Source of the DNA: Shewanella sp.
GTDB lineage: Bacteria; Pseudomonadota; Gammaproteobacteria; Enterobacterales; Shewanellaceae
Direction of reading: 5' to 3'
NCBI GenBank assembly: GCA_004195335.1
Contig: SDWK01000218.1
Location: 1-7,124 of the forward strand
Length of the DNA stretch: 7,124 nt
Notes under the pieces: generated by a model
Database searches by the model: none
What the model was told of the DNA's origin: nothing
The model's input: only the letters and a program-made list of their open reading frames with translations
Translations under genes and position numbers: made by a program
Shown: piece after piece, positions 1 through 5,976 of the stretch
Numbering within the stretch: position 1 is the first letter of the stretch
Layout: the number at the start of each line of letters is the position of its first letter

Positions 1-193
1 GATCACCGCTTTCATCAAACATTACCTGCTAAAAAGAGGCTTTCTCGGTGGCCGAAGCATCTTTGACAAAACCAGCATACAGAAGCAATATACCTTTAAT
101 AAATATCTGTTTCTGACCTACAAAAACGACACCAGTACGGCAACCAACGACCCCGCTCGCCCACAATCCAACTCGACACGAACTACGCCATGA
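1..193 (+). CDS. Family 2 glycosyltransferase, C-terminal end only (partial)
   Basis: An open frame enters from the left edge (first full codon at base 2) and ends at TGA 191-193. The visible 63 residues contain KHYLLKRGFLGG followed by an F-x-KY segment. This resembles the C-terminal tail of LPS-core family 2 glycosyltransferases of the WaaE/KdtX kind, where a basic amphipathic F-x-K-x-Y-x-x-K-x-GFLDG stretch is usual and probably contacts the inner membrane. The last 20 or so residues are polar and rich in Thr, Asn, Ser and Pro, with no recognisable motif. The stop overlaps the next start as ATGA, so the two genes are translationally coupled. The catalytic GT-A domain lies outside the window, so the sugar donor cannot be inferred and the family call rests only on the tail. 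Confidence 0.7.
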   Translation, partial: ITAFIKHYLLKRGFLGGRSIFDKTSIQKQYTFNKYLFLTYKNDTSTATNDPARPQSNSTRTTP

Positions 194-1296
194 ACATTCT
201 GATTTTCACCACCTCGCACGGCTCGACCAACAGCATCCGCCCCGAGCTCGAGATTTTTCTAGCACTGGCCAAACGCGGGCACAAAGTCACGGTCGTGGCA
301 CAAAAAGACTCCGAGTACGGCAAAATATTCGAAGCCAACGGCATCAAGGTGATCGACCAAAAGCCCAAGCGCAAGATCTGCATGGAATCGATTCGGGTGC
401 TACGCGACGAACTACGCAGCTGTCGCTATGACATCATCTATGCCACCAACTCCAAAGCGATCCCTAACGCAGCCTTCGCCGCTATCGGCTTTCCCGCCAA
501 GATGATCACCTACCGCGGCACCACCGGCGGCCTTTACCGGCACGACCCCAGCGCCTATCTGACCCATCTGCATCCCCGCGTCGATGGCGTGATCTGCGTC
601 TCCAACGCGGTTAGGGACGATGTCCGAAAACAGGTTTGGGGCAAAGCCAGGCGAGACAATGTCGTCACTATCTACAAAGGGCACGACCTGGCCTGGTACG
701 ACAAACCACCCGCCGACCTGTCCGAATTTAGCATCCAGAAAAGTGATTTCGTGCTGATCTGCGCGGTCAATGTCCGCCCCAGCAAAGGAATCCCGGTGAT
801 GATAGCCGCCGCCGACAAGCTGGCGGACATCCCCAACCTGCACCTGTTGTTGGTCGGCAAAAACATGGAGCAGTACGCGGACCTGATCCAAAAGAACCGC
901 ATGCAACCACGCATTCATATCGCCGGCTATCGTTACGACGCCCCCGAACTGATCGTCGCCAGCGACCTGTTGATACAGCCCTCCATTAGCGGCGAAGGGC
1001 TTCCCCGCGCAGTTATGGAAGCGATGGGTTACGGCACCCCTGCGGTGATCACCACCACCGGTGGCGGCAAAGAGGTGGTGACGGACGGGCTCAATGGCAA
1101 GGTGGTACCGGTCAACGACCCTGACGCCATCGCCACGGCAGTGCGTGCGCTTTACCTACAGCCCGACAAGATCCTGGCGATGTCGATTGAGTGCAAACGA
1201 GCCATTGCCGAGCGCTACTCTATCGAGCAAACGACACTCGAATTCGAGCAATTTTTTCAGCGCATGTTGAATGACGACGCTAACCAAGGACGCTGA
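190..1296 (+). CDS. GT4-family glycosyltransferase (GT-B fold), LPS or surface glycan synthesis
   Basis: This 368-residue protein has the length and layout of a retaining GT4 glycosyltransferase. The N-terminal Rossmann half opens with MNILIFTTSHGS and has a basic, acceptor-side character. The C-terminal donor half contains VRPSKGI (residues 195-201, with the R/K pair that binds donor phosphates), LLLVGKN, and the E-x7-E signature as EGLPRAVME (Glu269 and Glu277), followed by GTPAVITTTGGGKEVV, the usual nucleotide-sugar binding end. No signal peptide or membrane helix is seen, so it should act at the cytoplasmic face of the inner membrane. The start is the ATG that overlaps the upstream stop. 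There is no good Shine-Dalgarno sequence, consistent with coupling. It probably adds one sugar to an LPS core or lipid-linked glycan, but donor and acceptor cannot be read from sequence. Its G+C content is clearly higher than that of the genes from about 1500 onward. Confidence 0.93.
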   Translation: MNILIFTTSHGSTNSIRPELEIFLALAKRGHKVTVVAQKDSEYGKIFEANGIKVIDQKPKRKICMESIRVLRDELRSCRYDIIYATNSKAIPNAAFAAIGFPAKMITYRGTTGGLYRHDPSAYLTHLHPRVDGVICVSNAVRDDVRKQVWGKARRDNVVTIYKGHDLAWYDKPPADLSEFSIQKSDFVLICAVNVRPSKGIPVMIAAADKLADIPNLHLLLVGKNMEQYADLIQKNRMQPRIHIAGYRYDAPELIVASDLLIQPSISGEGLPRAVMEAMGYGTPAVITTTGGGKEVVTDGLNGKVVPVNDPDAIATAVRALYLQPDKILAMSIECKRAIAERYSIEQTTLEFEQFFQRMLNDDANQGR

Positions 1297-1304
1297 CTAG
1301 CGCC

Positions 1305-1530
1305 ATGATTGATAATCGAGATATTGCTGTCGTCGTTCAAGGTCCGGTGGAGAACAACTACCAGGGCCGTAAACATCATGAGGAGGGGATCACTCAGCGC
1401 GGATGGAATGTCGTCGACAGCCGCAATGAGATCAAGCTGCGCAGCGACAATTTTTCTCACCCATGACGACTTAATATGCGTAAATATACAGTTATTTTGG
1501 ATCAAACCTCCATGTCTGAATATTTTCTAG
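1305..1530 (+). pseudogene. Decayed WavE-family LPS synthesis gene
   Basis: An ATG eight bases after the GT4 stop opens a 53-codon frame ending at TGA 1464-1466. Its start, with IAVVVQGPV and later EEGITQR, looks like the N-terminus of WavE-type LPS proteins (Pfam WavE; commonly I-x-V-V-x-QGP near residue 10). The frame then passes directly to EIKLRSDNF, which resembles the internal K-[LI]-R-[ST]-D motif that lies much further along in full-length members, so an internal stretch of roughly 70-90 codons seems to be missing. At the T run 1451-1455 the frame breaks. Removing one T would continue as F-L-T-H-D-D-L-I in the next frame, up to TAG 1528-1530. Family members are about 300 residues long, so this is a deleted and frameshifted remnant, probably non-functional. 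The family comparison is from memory; a short unrelated peptide is the alternative. Confidence 0.6.
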
Positions 1531-1603
1531 TCATTGGCGATTACGGCTATAAAACTTGGCGCCTTTTGGTGAGTCATGTAGGATTCTTATGATAGGTATT
1601 GGA

Positions 1604-2002
1604 ATGAAGCGGATAATTACTTTTGGAACATTTGATATGTTCCACGTGGGACATTTGAATATACTTGAACGGGCCAGGAGCTTAGGTGACAGCCTGGTTG
1701 TCGGCATCTCATCTGACCAACTAAACTATAGCAAGAAAGCCCGTTACCCTATCTGTAGAGAATCTGACCGCGCCCATATCGTTTCTGCATTAAAGTGTGT
1801 CGATCATGTGTTTTTCGAAGAATCTCTCGAACTAAAGGCCGAATACATTAAAAAATTTGAAGCCAACGTGTTGGTGATGGGTGATGACTGGCAGGGAAAA
1901 TTTGACGATATGAAATCACTGTGTGACGTTCTTTATCTACCCAGAACTCCCTCCATTTCTACCACCGAGCTGATAGAAATCGTAAAAACTAGTAACTCAT
2001 AA
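1604..2002 (+). CDS. tagD: TagD-like glycerol-3-phosphate cytidylyltransferase
   Basis: This 132-residue protein matches the compact nucleotidyltransferase family of Bacillus TagD (about 129 residues), which joins CTP and sn-glycerol 3-phosphate to give CDP-glycerol and pyrophosphate in the cytosol. Visible hallmarks are ITFGTFDMFHVGH at the N-terminus with the HxGH catalytic motif (residues 14-17), GDDWQGKFD (93-101), and YLPRTPSISTT (111-121) carrying the RTxxISTT nucleotide-binding motif. The GDDW-x-GKFD plus RTxxISTT pair is specific to the TagD-like branch, though related enzymes use other polyol phosphates. The start at 1604 is chosen because family members begin directly with MKR-[IV]-[IV]-T. 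TAGG lies seven bases upstream. An in-frame ATG at 1589, with AGGA five bases before it, would add five residues (MIGIG), and an in-frame TTG at 1556 would add sixteen. It is followed 30 bases later by the LicD-like gene, the likely user of its product. Confidence 0.88.
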   Translation: MKRIITFGTFDMFHVGHLNILERARSLGDSLVVGISSDQLNYSKKARYPICRESDRAHIVSALKCVDHVFFEESLELKAEYIKKFEANVLVMGDDWQGKFDDMKSLCDVLYLPRTPSISTTELIEIVKTSNS

Positions 2003-2032
2003 TCAATCAGCGCAACACGAGAGCGATGACGA

Positions 2033-2659
2033 ATGGACCCTAATGCAGCAATAAACGTACTGAGCGAAGCAAGCAAAATACTTGCTGGTTTAAAGATTGA
2101 CAGCTGGCTGACCGATGGAACCCTGCTTGGTTACTATCGCGAGGGTGGTTTTATATCTCATGACTGCGATGTGGACATAGGCATCAACATATCCAGCTGG
2201 AGTGAATCGATCATTCCGACGATGCGAGATAATGGTTACGAACTGACAGGAAGTCGAGGCGAACTGGACAATGGTTTAGAGTACAGTTTCTTCAAGGACG
2301 GCATCTCCATAGACTTCTTTTTCTTCTATGAAGAGGGTTCTAACCTCTGGCATAGTGCTTGGTTGAAAAAGCTCCAACTAAAATACAAGTATCCTAAATT
2401 TTCGTTAAAAAAGGTTGTTTTTTTAGATCATGATTTTTTGGCTCCAGAAAAAGAAGAGCAATATCTCGTCATTAAATATGGCCAAGGCTGGAGGGTGCCG
2501 GATAAAAAATGGCATTGGGCGTTTTCACCCAAGAATGTCGAACTAGCTCATGACAGCTTTAGAAATAAGATCGCCTTTGTACATGAAAAGTTACGCTGGA
2601 AAATAAGACAGCTCAAGAGTTTGTACCGTAAAGCGTTTAATATACAACGTAATAAATAG
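2033..2659 (+). CDS. LicD/fukutin-family phosphotransferase (polyol-phosphate or phosphocholine transfer)
   Basis: This 208-residue protein carries the LicD/fukutin-type nucleotidyltransferase-fold signature: WLTDGTLLGYYREGGFI (residues 25-41), the metal-binding acidic cluster DCDVD (44-48), and a further acidic position in GISIDFFFF (Asp94). A later YGQGWRVPDKKW (149-160) resembles the Y-G-x-x-W-x-x-P end of the family. Known members transfer phosphocholine (LicD) or ribitol phosphate (FKTN, FKRP) from a CDP-activated donor to a glycan. Because the gene directly follows a TagD-like cytidylyltransferase, a glycerol-phosphate donor is the simplest inference. There is no signal peptide or membrane helix, and the C-terminus is strongly basic, which could help membrane association. 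The start at 2033 has only a weak purine-rich stretch upstream (GAGAG about 8-12 bases away). No other in-frame ATG would keep the complete motif set. The acceptor sugar is unknown. Confidence 0.87.
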   Translation: MDPNAAINVLSEASKILAGLKIDSWLTDGTLLGYYREGGFISHDCDVDIGINISSWSESIIPTMRDNGYELTGSRGELDNGLEYSFFKDGISIDFFFFYEEGSNLWHSAWLKKLQLKYKYPKFSLKKVVFLDHDFLAPEKEEQYLVIKYGQGWRVPDKKWHWAFSPKNVELAHDSFRNKIAFVHEKLRWKIRQLKSLYRKAFNIQRNK

Positions 2660-2671
2660 CACTCTGGGGCT

Positions 2672-2676
2672 GGAGG
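2672..2676 (+). promoter_or_regulatory. Ribosome binding site of the GT7-like gene
   Basis: GGAGG lies 10 bases before the ATG at 2687 and 16 bases before the in-frame ATG at 2693. The shorter spacing favours the first ATG, although 10 bases is slightly long. Confidence 0.6.
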
Positions 2677-2686
2677 TTTAGCGGCA

Positions 2687-3580
2687 ATGATAATGAAGAT
2701 AATAAAAATATGTGCACCACGTAAACGGGTGCGGGATAATCAAGACCCTCGTTTAAATACATTATTCGCACAGCGCTACAAGTACATTAGCCTAGACCGA
2801 GCCAAATTAACCTTTTATTCCAGAAACCAGCTGCTGAGCAAGCGCGATCTCCGTGCAGACTTTCAGATCAACAACCATGGAAAGCTGGCGATAATCATCC
2901 CGTTCCGTAATCGAGAGGCTCATTTAGAGGAATTATTACCACGTTTGCGCGAAAAACTAAACGAGCAGCAGATTGATTACCACGTTTTCATCGTCGACCA
3001 AGTGGACCAGAAGCCCTTTAATCGCGCTAAGTTGATCAATGTAGGGGTCGACTATGCTAAGGCCAATTATGACTATTTCAGCATGCACGACGTTGACTTG
3101 CTACCTGTGGATGCGCTCTACGCCTGTCCGAGCTTACCGTTACGACCTACGGGCTCTATTCGCACCTCTACCGGCGAAAGGAACATTGCCAACACTAATC
3201 TAGGCGGGATATTAACGCTTAAAAAAGAGCATTTTTTATCGATCAACGGTATGAGTAATAATTTCTGGCACTGGGGTAAGGAGGATGAAAACCTGCTCTT
3301 CCGCTTGCTCAGCAAAGGCATCAATCCAGTGTTGGATGTGAAAGGTGTCTACGATGAAATCGACGATTCAACCGACCGTTTCAAGGTAATAGCCAACAAT
3401 AAAGTAACCGTCGACAAAAAAGCCGCAACCCGTATGATCGCCGCCAATAAACGCTATCAGGATAGGGTGGCGCGAGGGCTGATTCCGGCCTGCGACGAAG
3501 GCCTTTCTTCCCTGACGTACGAGCTGCAAGAAGTGATTCATAGCGATGCCGACCTGACTCGCCTGAAGGTCTTACTGTAG
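2687..3580 (+). CDS. GT7-family beta-1,4-galactosyltransferase-like enzyme
   Basis: This 297-residue protein has the core of the GT7 (B4GALT) family in order: AIIIPFRNREAHLEELL (68-84), VDQVDQKPFNRAKLINVG (103-120, with the FNRAKLxNVG motif), HDVDLLP (134-140, with the DVD metal and donor site), LGGILTLKKEHFLSINGMSN (172-191) and WHWGKEDEN (194-202), which matches the W-G-W-G-G-E-D-D acceptor and catalytic motif of animal B4GALTs. Animal enzymes transfer galactose from UDP-Gal to the 4-OH of GlcNAc in the Golgi. Here there is no signal anchor, so the enzyme is cytosolic, and its sugar specificity is only inferred. The M-x-x-H segment that supplies two further metal ligands in B4GALT1 is not evident after the WGKEDEN motif, where the sequence reads VYDEIDDSTDRF. 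It is the last gene before a strong terminator and follows the LicD-like gene by 27 bases. It could build the acceptor of that enzyme or extend beyond it. Confidence 0.87.
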   Translation: MIMKIIKICAPRKRVRDNQDPRLNTLFAQRYKYISLDRAKLTFYSRNQLLSKRDLRADFQINNHGKLAIIIPFRNREAHLEELLPRLREKLNEQQIDYHVFIVDQVDQKPFNRAKLINVGVDYAKANYDYFSMHDVDLLPVDALYACPSLPLRPTGSIRTSTGERNIANTNLGGILTLKKEHFLSINGMSNNFWHWGKEDENLLFRLLSKGINPVLDVKGVYDEIDDSTDRFKVIANNKVTVDKKAATRMIAANKRYQDRVARGLIPACDEGLSSLTYELQEVIHSDADLTRLKVLL

Positions 3581-3607
3581 CAGGAAGTGGAGAAGCGCCT
3601 ACTCCTG
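3581..3607 (+). other. Imperfect hairpin directly after the GT7-like stop codon
   Basis: CAGGA (3581-3585) pairs with TCCTG (3603-3607). Inside it GTGG can pair with a CTAC stretch through one G-T wobble after a single bulged A. There is no T tract behind it. It may simply extend the 3' structure ahead of the true terminator at 3626-3659, for example by protecting the mRNA end. It may also be chance. Confidence 0.3.
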
Positions 3608-3625
3608 CCGATTCATTTCGCGCGC

Positions 3626-3659
3626 AGCAGCATCAAGGAATTTGATGCTGCTTTTGTTT
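3626..3659 (+). terminator. Rho-independent terminator of the plus-strand glycan operon
   Basis: AGCAGCATCAA (3626-3636) and TTGATGCTGCT (3642-3652) form a perfect 11-base-pair stem around a five-base loop, followed by TTTGTTT. It lies 45 bases after the stop of the GT7-like gene and points with that gene, so it should end the transcript that includes the tagD-like, licD-like and GT7-like genes. Its reverse-strand reading is not followed by a T tract, so it should work mainly in the plus direction. Confidence 0.88.
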
Positions 3660-3662
3660 CGG

Positions 3663-3767
3663 AATGCTATTGACGATCTGCGCCGTCTCAAAGCTGAACT
3701 ACGGCGAGTCACCGAAGAGCGAAATATCTTAAAGAAAGCCATCGCATAGTTTGCCAGCGAGTCCAGG
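3663..3767 (+). pseudogene. IS3-family orfA remnant (C-terminal fragment, with stop codon)
   Basis: Reading from 3663, the frame gives NAIDDLRRLKAELRRVTEER and then NILKKAIA, a TAG stop (3747-3749), then FASESRK. This is the well-known end of IS3-family OrfA, R-x-L-[KR]-x-E-L-x-x-[VL]-x-x-ER-[DN]-ILKKA-x-A-[YF]-F-A, part of its leucine-zipper region. The TAG sits where intact copies have a Tyr codon. The N-terminal helix-turn-helix of OrfA, all of OrfB with its DDE domain, and both terminal inverted repeats are missing. The fragment begins three bases after the terminator tail and is silent. It is a scar of past IS insertion and deletion at the point where the two gene runs converge. The exact IS and subgroup cannot be named. 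Confidence 0.75.
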
Positions 3768-3864
3768 AAAGTTACAAGGTCGTAAATCGCGGCTCAAGAC
3801 ATACCCCCGGTAACGACGATTTACCAGTTTAAAATTTGTTATGCTGCGTATTTATTAGCACAAA

Positions 3865-5793
3865 CTACTGTGCAAGTTTCTCCGGAGGAACAAATCCAAA
3901 GCCATAAGCAATGTTGGAATATTCTGTAACCAATTCTGCGTAGTTCATACCTATTTCCAGCGCATCCCTGCTTAGTACTTCGTAACCGTATTCAGGCAGC
4001 CTTGGGTTTGCAACGGCACATATCTTTTCATCACTTTCCTTCATATTACATTTCCGAGAAATACTTTCGCATGATTTCATCGTTGCGTAACAGGCAATAT
4101 CGCCTTTTCTATAACCTGAAGAGCCTATTTTGGCCAAAATTGCATATGATTCAGAATCTGACTTCGCATTAAAATCTGAACCGAGAAACGCTGTTTTCTC
4201 AGAAACCCCAAGCATCCCTAAAATAGTGGGCGCTACATCTATTTGGCTAGCAGTGACGTGGTCATAATTATTCTTGCTAGTTGGATTATATATTAGAAAA
4301 GGGACTCTGTGATATGCTTCATTTTTATAAAACTCCCCTTTTATATCTTGCTCTTGATCAAATAACCATACACCATGATCGCCCAAAAAAACGACAATTG
4401 TATCATCATATAAAACACTAGATTTGAATTTATTCCAAAACACACCAATTGCATGATCCGTATAATGAATACCTTTATGATATTCAGATAGTGCTGAGTC
4501 GTTATTTATCATAGAGAAATCAACCTTACTACTCGACCAATCCCACTTGAATGGGTAGTGGTTGGAGAGTGTAAGAACCTCCATGAAAAATGGTTCCTTA
4601 ATCTGCAAGCCTTTTTCTACAGCATAATCTAGAACGTCGACATCAGGGACGCCCCAGCCTAAAACGCTAGGGTTATCTAATTCTTTTTCTACAATGCTCT
4701 TGTCGTGAATATATTCAAACCCAACCTGAGGAAGAAAACTGTCTCTATTGAAGAAGTCTTTATCGTAGCCGTGTACCCAGTGTGTCTGATACCCATAAGA
4801 TGACAAAATTTTAGGCAAACAAAGGTTCTTTAACTTCATACTATATTCAGAGAAGGGCGCTCCTCGATTATAATCAAGCTGACCGCACAAGATCGCCATC
4901 TCCGCTCGAACTGTCTGTGTAGTATTCGCGTAGAAGTCTTTTACGACTGATACCTCTTCTGCAATTTTATCCAAATTAGGAGTTAGACCGACACGCCCAC
5001 CAATAAAACCAGTTTCAGATGACCGCATACTTTCCATAACAACAATAATTATATTTTTTTTATCGGTACTCATGGAAGACTTTACATCCTCTTTGTACAG
5101 AGGGTAATCTGGTCTTCCATTTAAATTGAAATCATCGCCTTTAAAATATGCTATAGCTTCTCGATGCTTGTCTTGCGGAATACTTTGATTAATACTTAAT
5201 CCAGCCCGCAAAAAACCCATTATAGGATGCATTCCTCGGACAGCTAGTGGATTATCGAAATCAGTATTGAATTTATTGGCATAAAACGCCCCTGTACAGG
5301 CAAATACAAGCGCGAATACAGCAGGAGTTGTATTACTTTTCGTGTTAGGCCAGCTTAAAACACAAGCCACAGTGAGAAATAGTATTACTACAACCCCGCC
5401 AGCCGCCTCAAACGATGGGCCGAGACTAGAAATAGAAGATGCGCTATCCAATGCATCCAAACCATAAAGAAAGCTAGAAGGGACGATTATATCTTGATAA
5501 AATTGAACGTGAAACCAATTACCTACTATCAAGAGCGCTATAGCACTAAGAACAGCAACAGAGAAGAGTAAAGCTATTTTTTTATTTAGGTAAGAAGTTA
5601 AAGATAAAATAGAAGCTAAAAAAAACGAAAATGCTTTTGAGTCTATGCGTCCAGAGTCTAGCTTATCTGGCATGCCATACCATGTGAATTTATAAACAAA
5701 CAAGGCAATAACAACAGCTAAGAGCAAACCAATATATAAACTCTTACCACTCTTCATAGAACATCCATTTTTCATTAATTTAACGTCTCTCAA
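3865..5793 (-). CDS. Membrane sulfatase-fold transferase, LtaS/OpgB-like (phosphoglycerol or phosphoethanolamine transfer)
   Basis: This 642-residue protein has about five N-terminal hydrophobic segments (near residues 18-36, 53-69, 72-91, 133-148 and 157-172), then a sulfatase-fold domain that should face the periplasm. Metal and catalytic positions are visible: IIIVVMES with Glu254, TPNLDKIAEE (271-280), TTQTVRAE with Thr294 as the likely nucleophile, HGYD (341-344), and FLGDHG with Asp472 and His473. The length (about 646 for LtaS), the five helices and the T-x3-E spacing match LtaS and OpgB-like enzymes, which take phosphoglycerol from phosphatidylglycerol. Phosphoethanolamine transferases share the fold. 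The C-terminal 80 residues carry four Cys (569, 575, 582, 592) that could form disulfides. The TTG at 5793 is preferred because GGAGG lies eight bases upstream; in-frame ATGs at 5775 and 5757 are alternatives. The gene is markedly AT-rich compared with its lpxL neighbour and has a 183-base upstream gap, so it probably has its own promoter. It likely decorates LPS or a periplasmic glucan. Confidence 0.85.
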   Translation of the reverse strand: MRDVKLMKNGCSMKSGKSLYIGLLLAVVIALFVYKFTWYGMPDKLDSGRIDSKAFSFFLASILSLTSYLNKKIALLFSVAVLSAIALLIVGNWFHVQFYQDIIVPSSFLYGLDALDSASSISSLGPSFEAAGGVVVILFLTVACVLSWPNTKSNTTPAVFALVFACTGAFYANKFNTDFDNPLAVRGMHPIMGFLRAGLSINQSIPQDKHREAIAYFKGDDFNLNGRPDYPLYKEDVKSSMSTDKKNIIIVVMESMRSSETGFIGGRVGLTPNLDKIAEEVSVVKDFYANTTQTVRAEMAILCGQLDYNRGAPFSEYSMKLKNLCLPKILSSYGYQTHWVHGYDKDFFNRDSFLPQVGFEYIHDKSIVEKELDNPSVLGWGVPDVDVLDYAVEKGLQIKEPFFMEVLTLSNHYPFKWDWSSSKVDFSMINNDSALSEYHKGIHYTDHAIGVFWNKFKSSVLYDDTIVVFLGDHGVWLFDQEQDIKGEFYKNEAYHRVPFLIYNPTSKNNYDHVTASQIDVAPTILGMLGVSEKTAFLGSDFNAKSDSESYAILAKIGSSGYRKGDIACYATMKSCESISRKCNMKESDEKICAVANPRLPEYGYEVLSRDALEIGMNYAELVTEYSNIAYGFGFVPPEKLAQ

Positions 5794-5801
5794 ACTTTCA
5801 A

Positions 5802-5806
5802 CCTCC
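5802..5806 (-). promoter_or_regulatory. Ribosome binding site supporting a TTG start for the sulfatase-fold gene
   Basis: On the minus strand GGAGG is followed by eight bases and then TTG (5793-5791). The next in-frame ATG is 18 bases further on. The strong Shine-Dalgarno sequence at normal spacing is the reason for choosing the rare TTG start. Confidence 0.55.
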
Positions 5807-5890
5807 AGACATGAACCAGAGGAGATCTGATTAAGTATTTACCAACGCATTACCCCCAAAAAAACATCAGTCCTTAAAAAACCAACAATA

Positions 5891-5920
5891 TTACCGTGCA
5901 GGTTCTGACCTGACAGGTAA
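5891..5920 (-). terminator. Imperfect hairpin in the lpxL-sulfatase gap, possible weak terminator
   Basis: The arms are TTACC (5891-5895) with GGTAA (5916-5920) and CAGGT (5899-5903) with ACCTG (5908-5912), separated by a 3x3 internal mismatch and closed by a four-base loop. On the minus strand it lies 56 bases after the lpxL-like stop. A run of six T follows, but only after nine further bases, which is too far for a classic intrinsic terminator. It could be a weak terminator or attenuator between msbA-lpxL and the sulfatase-fold gene, or an operator-like palindrome. The rest of the 183-base gap (5794-5976) shows no gene, and I could not settle on a promoter in it. Confidence 0.3.
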
Positions 5921-5976
5921 CAGTAATTCTTGCCAAGATCCACTCTAAGTCCCTTTACTGGAATGTCCTGCGCGGC

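Noticed and set aside
412..918. A 168-codon minus-strand frame, and a second one at 672-914, opposite the GT4 gene
   Set aside because: Both lie entirely within a gene with clear GT4 motifs, show no recognisable domain, and are explained by the high G+C third positions of the plus-strand gene.
1497..1526. Possible promoter TTGGAT - 18 bases - TATTTT ahead of the tagD-like gene
   Set aside because: Each hexamer matches the consensus at only four of six positions and the region is AT-rich, so such matches are expected by chance. It also lies inside the WavE remnant.
3782..3824. Inverted repeat GTAAATCG / CGATTTAC with a 27-base gap near the end of the sulfatase-fold gene
   Set aside because: The stem is only eight base pairs with a long loop and no T tract on either strand, so neither a terminator nor an IS end can be supported.
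3809..3825. Small hairpin GGTAA / TTACC as a terminator for the sulfatase-fold gene
   Set aside because: A five-base-pair stem without a T run on the minus strand is too weak to call. No convincing terminator was found downstream of that gene.
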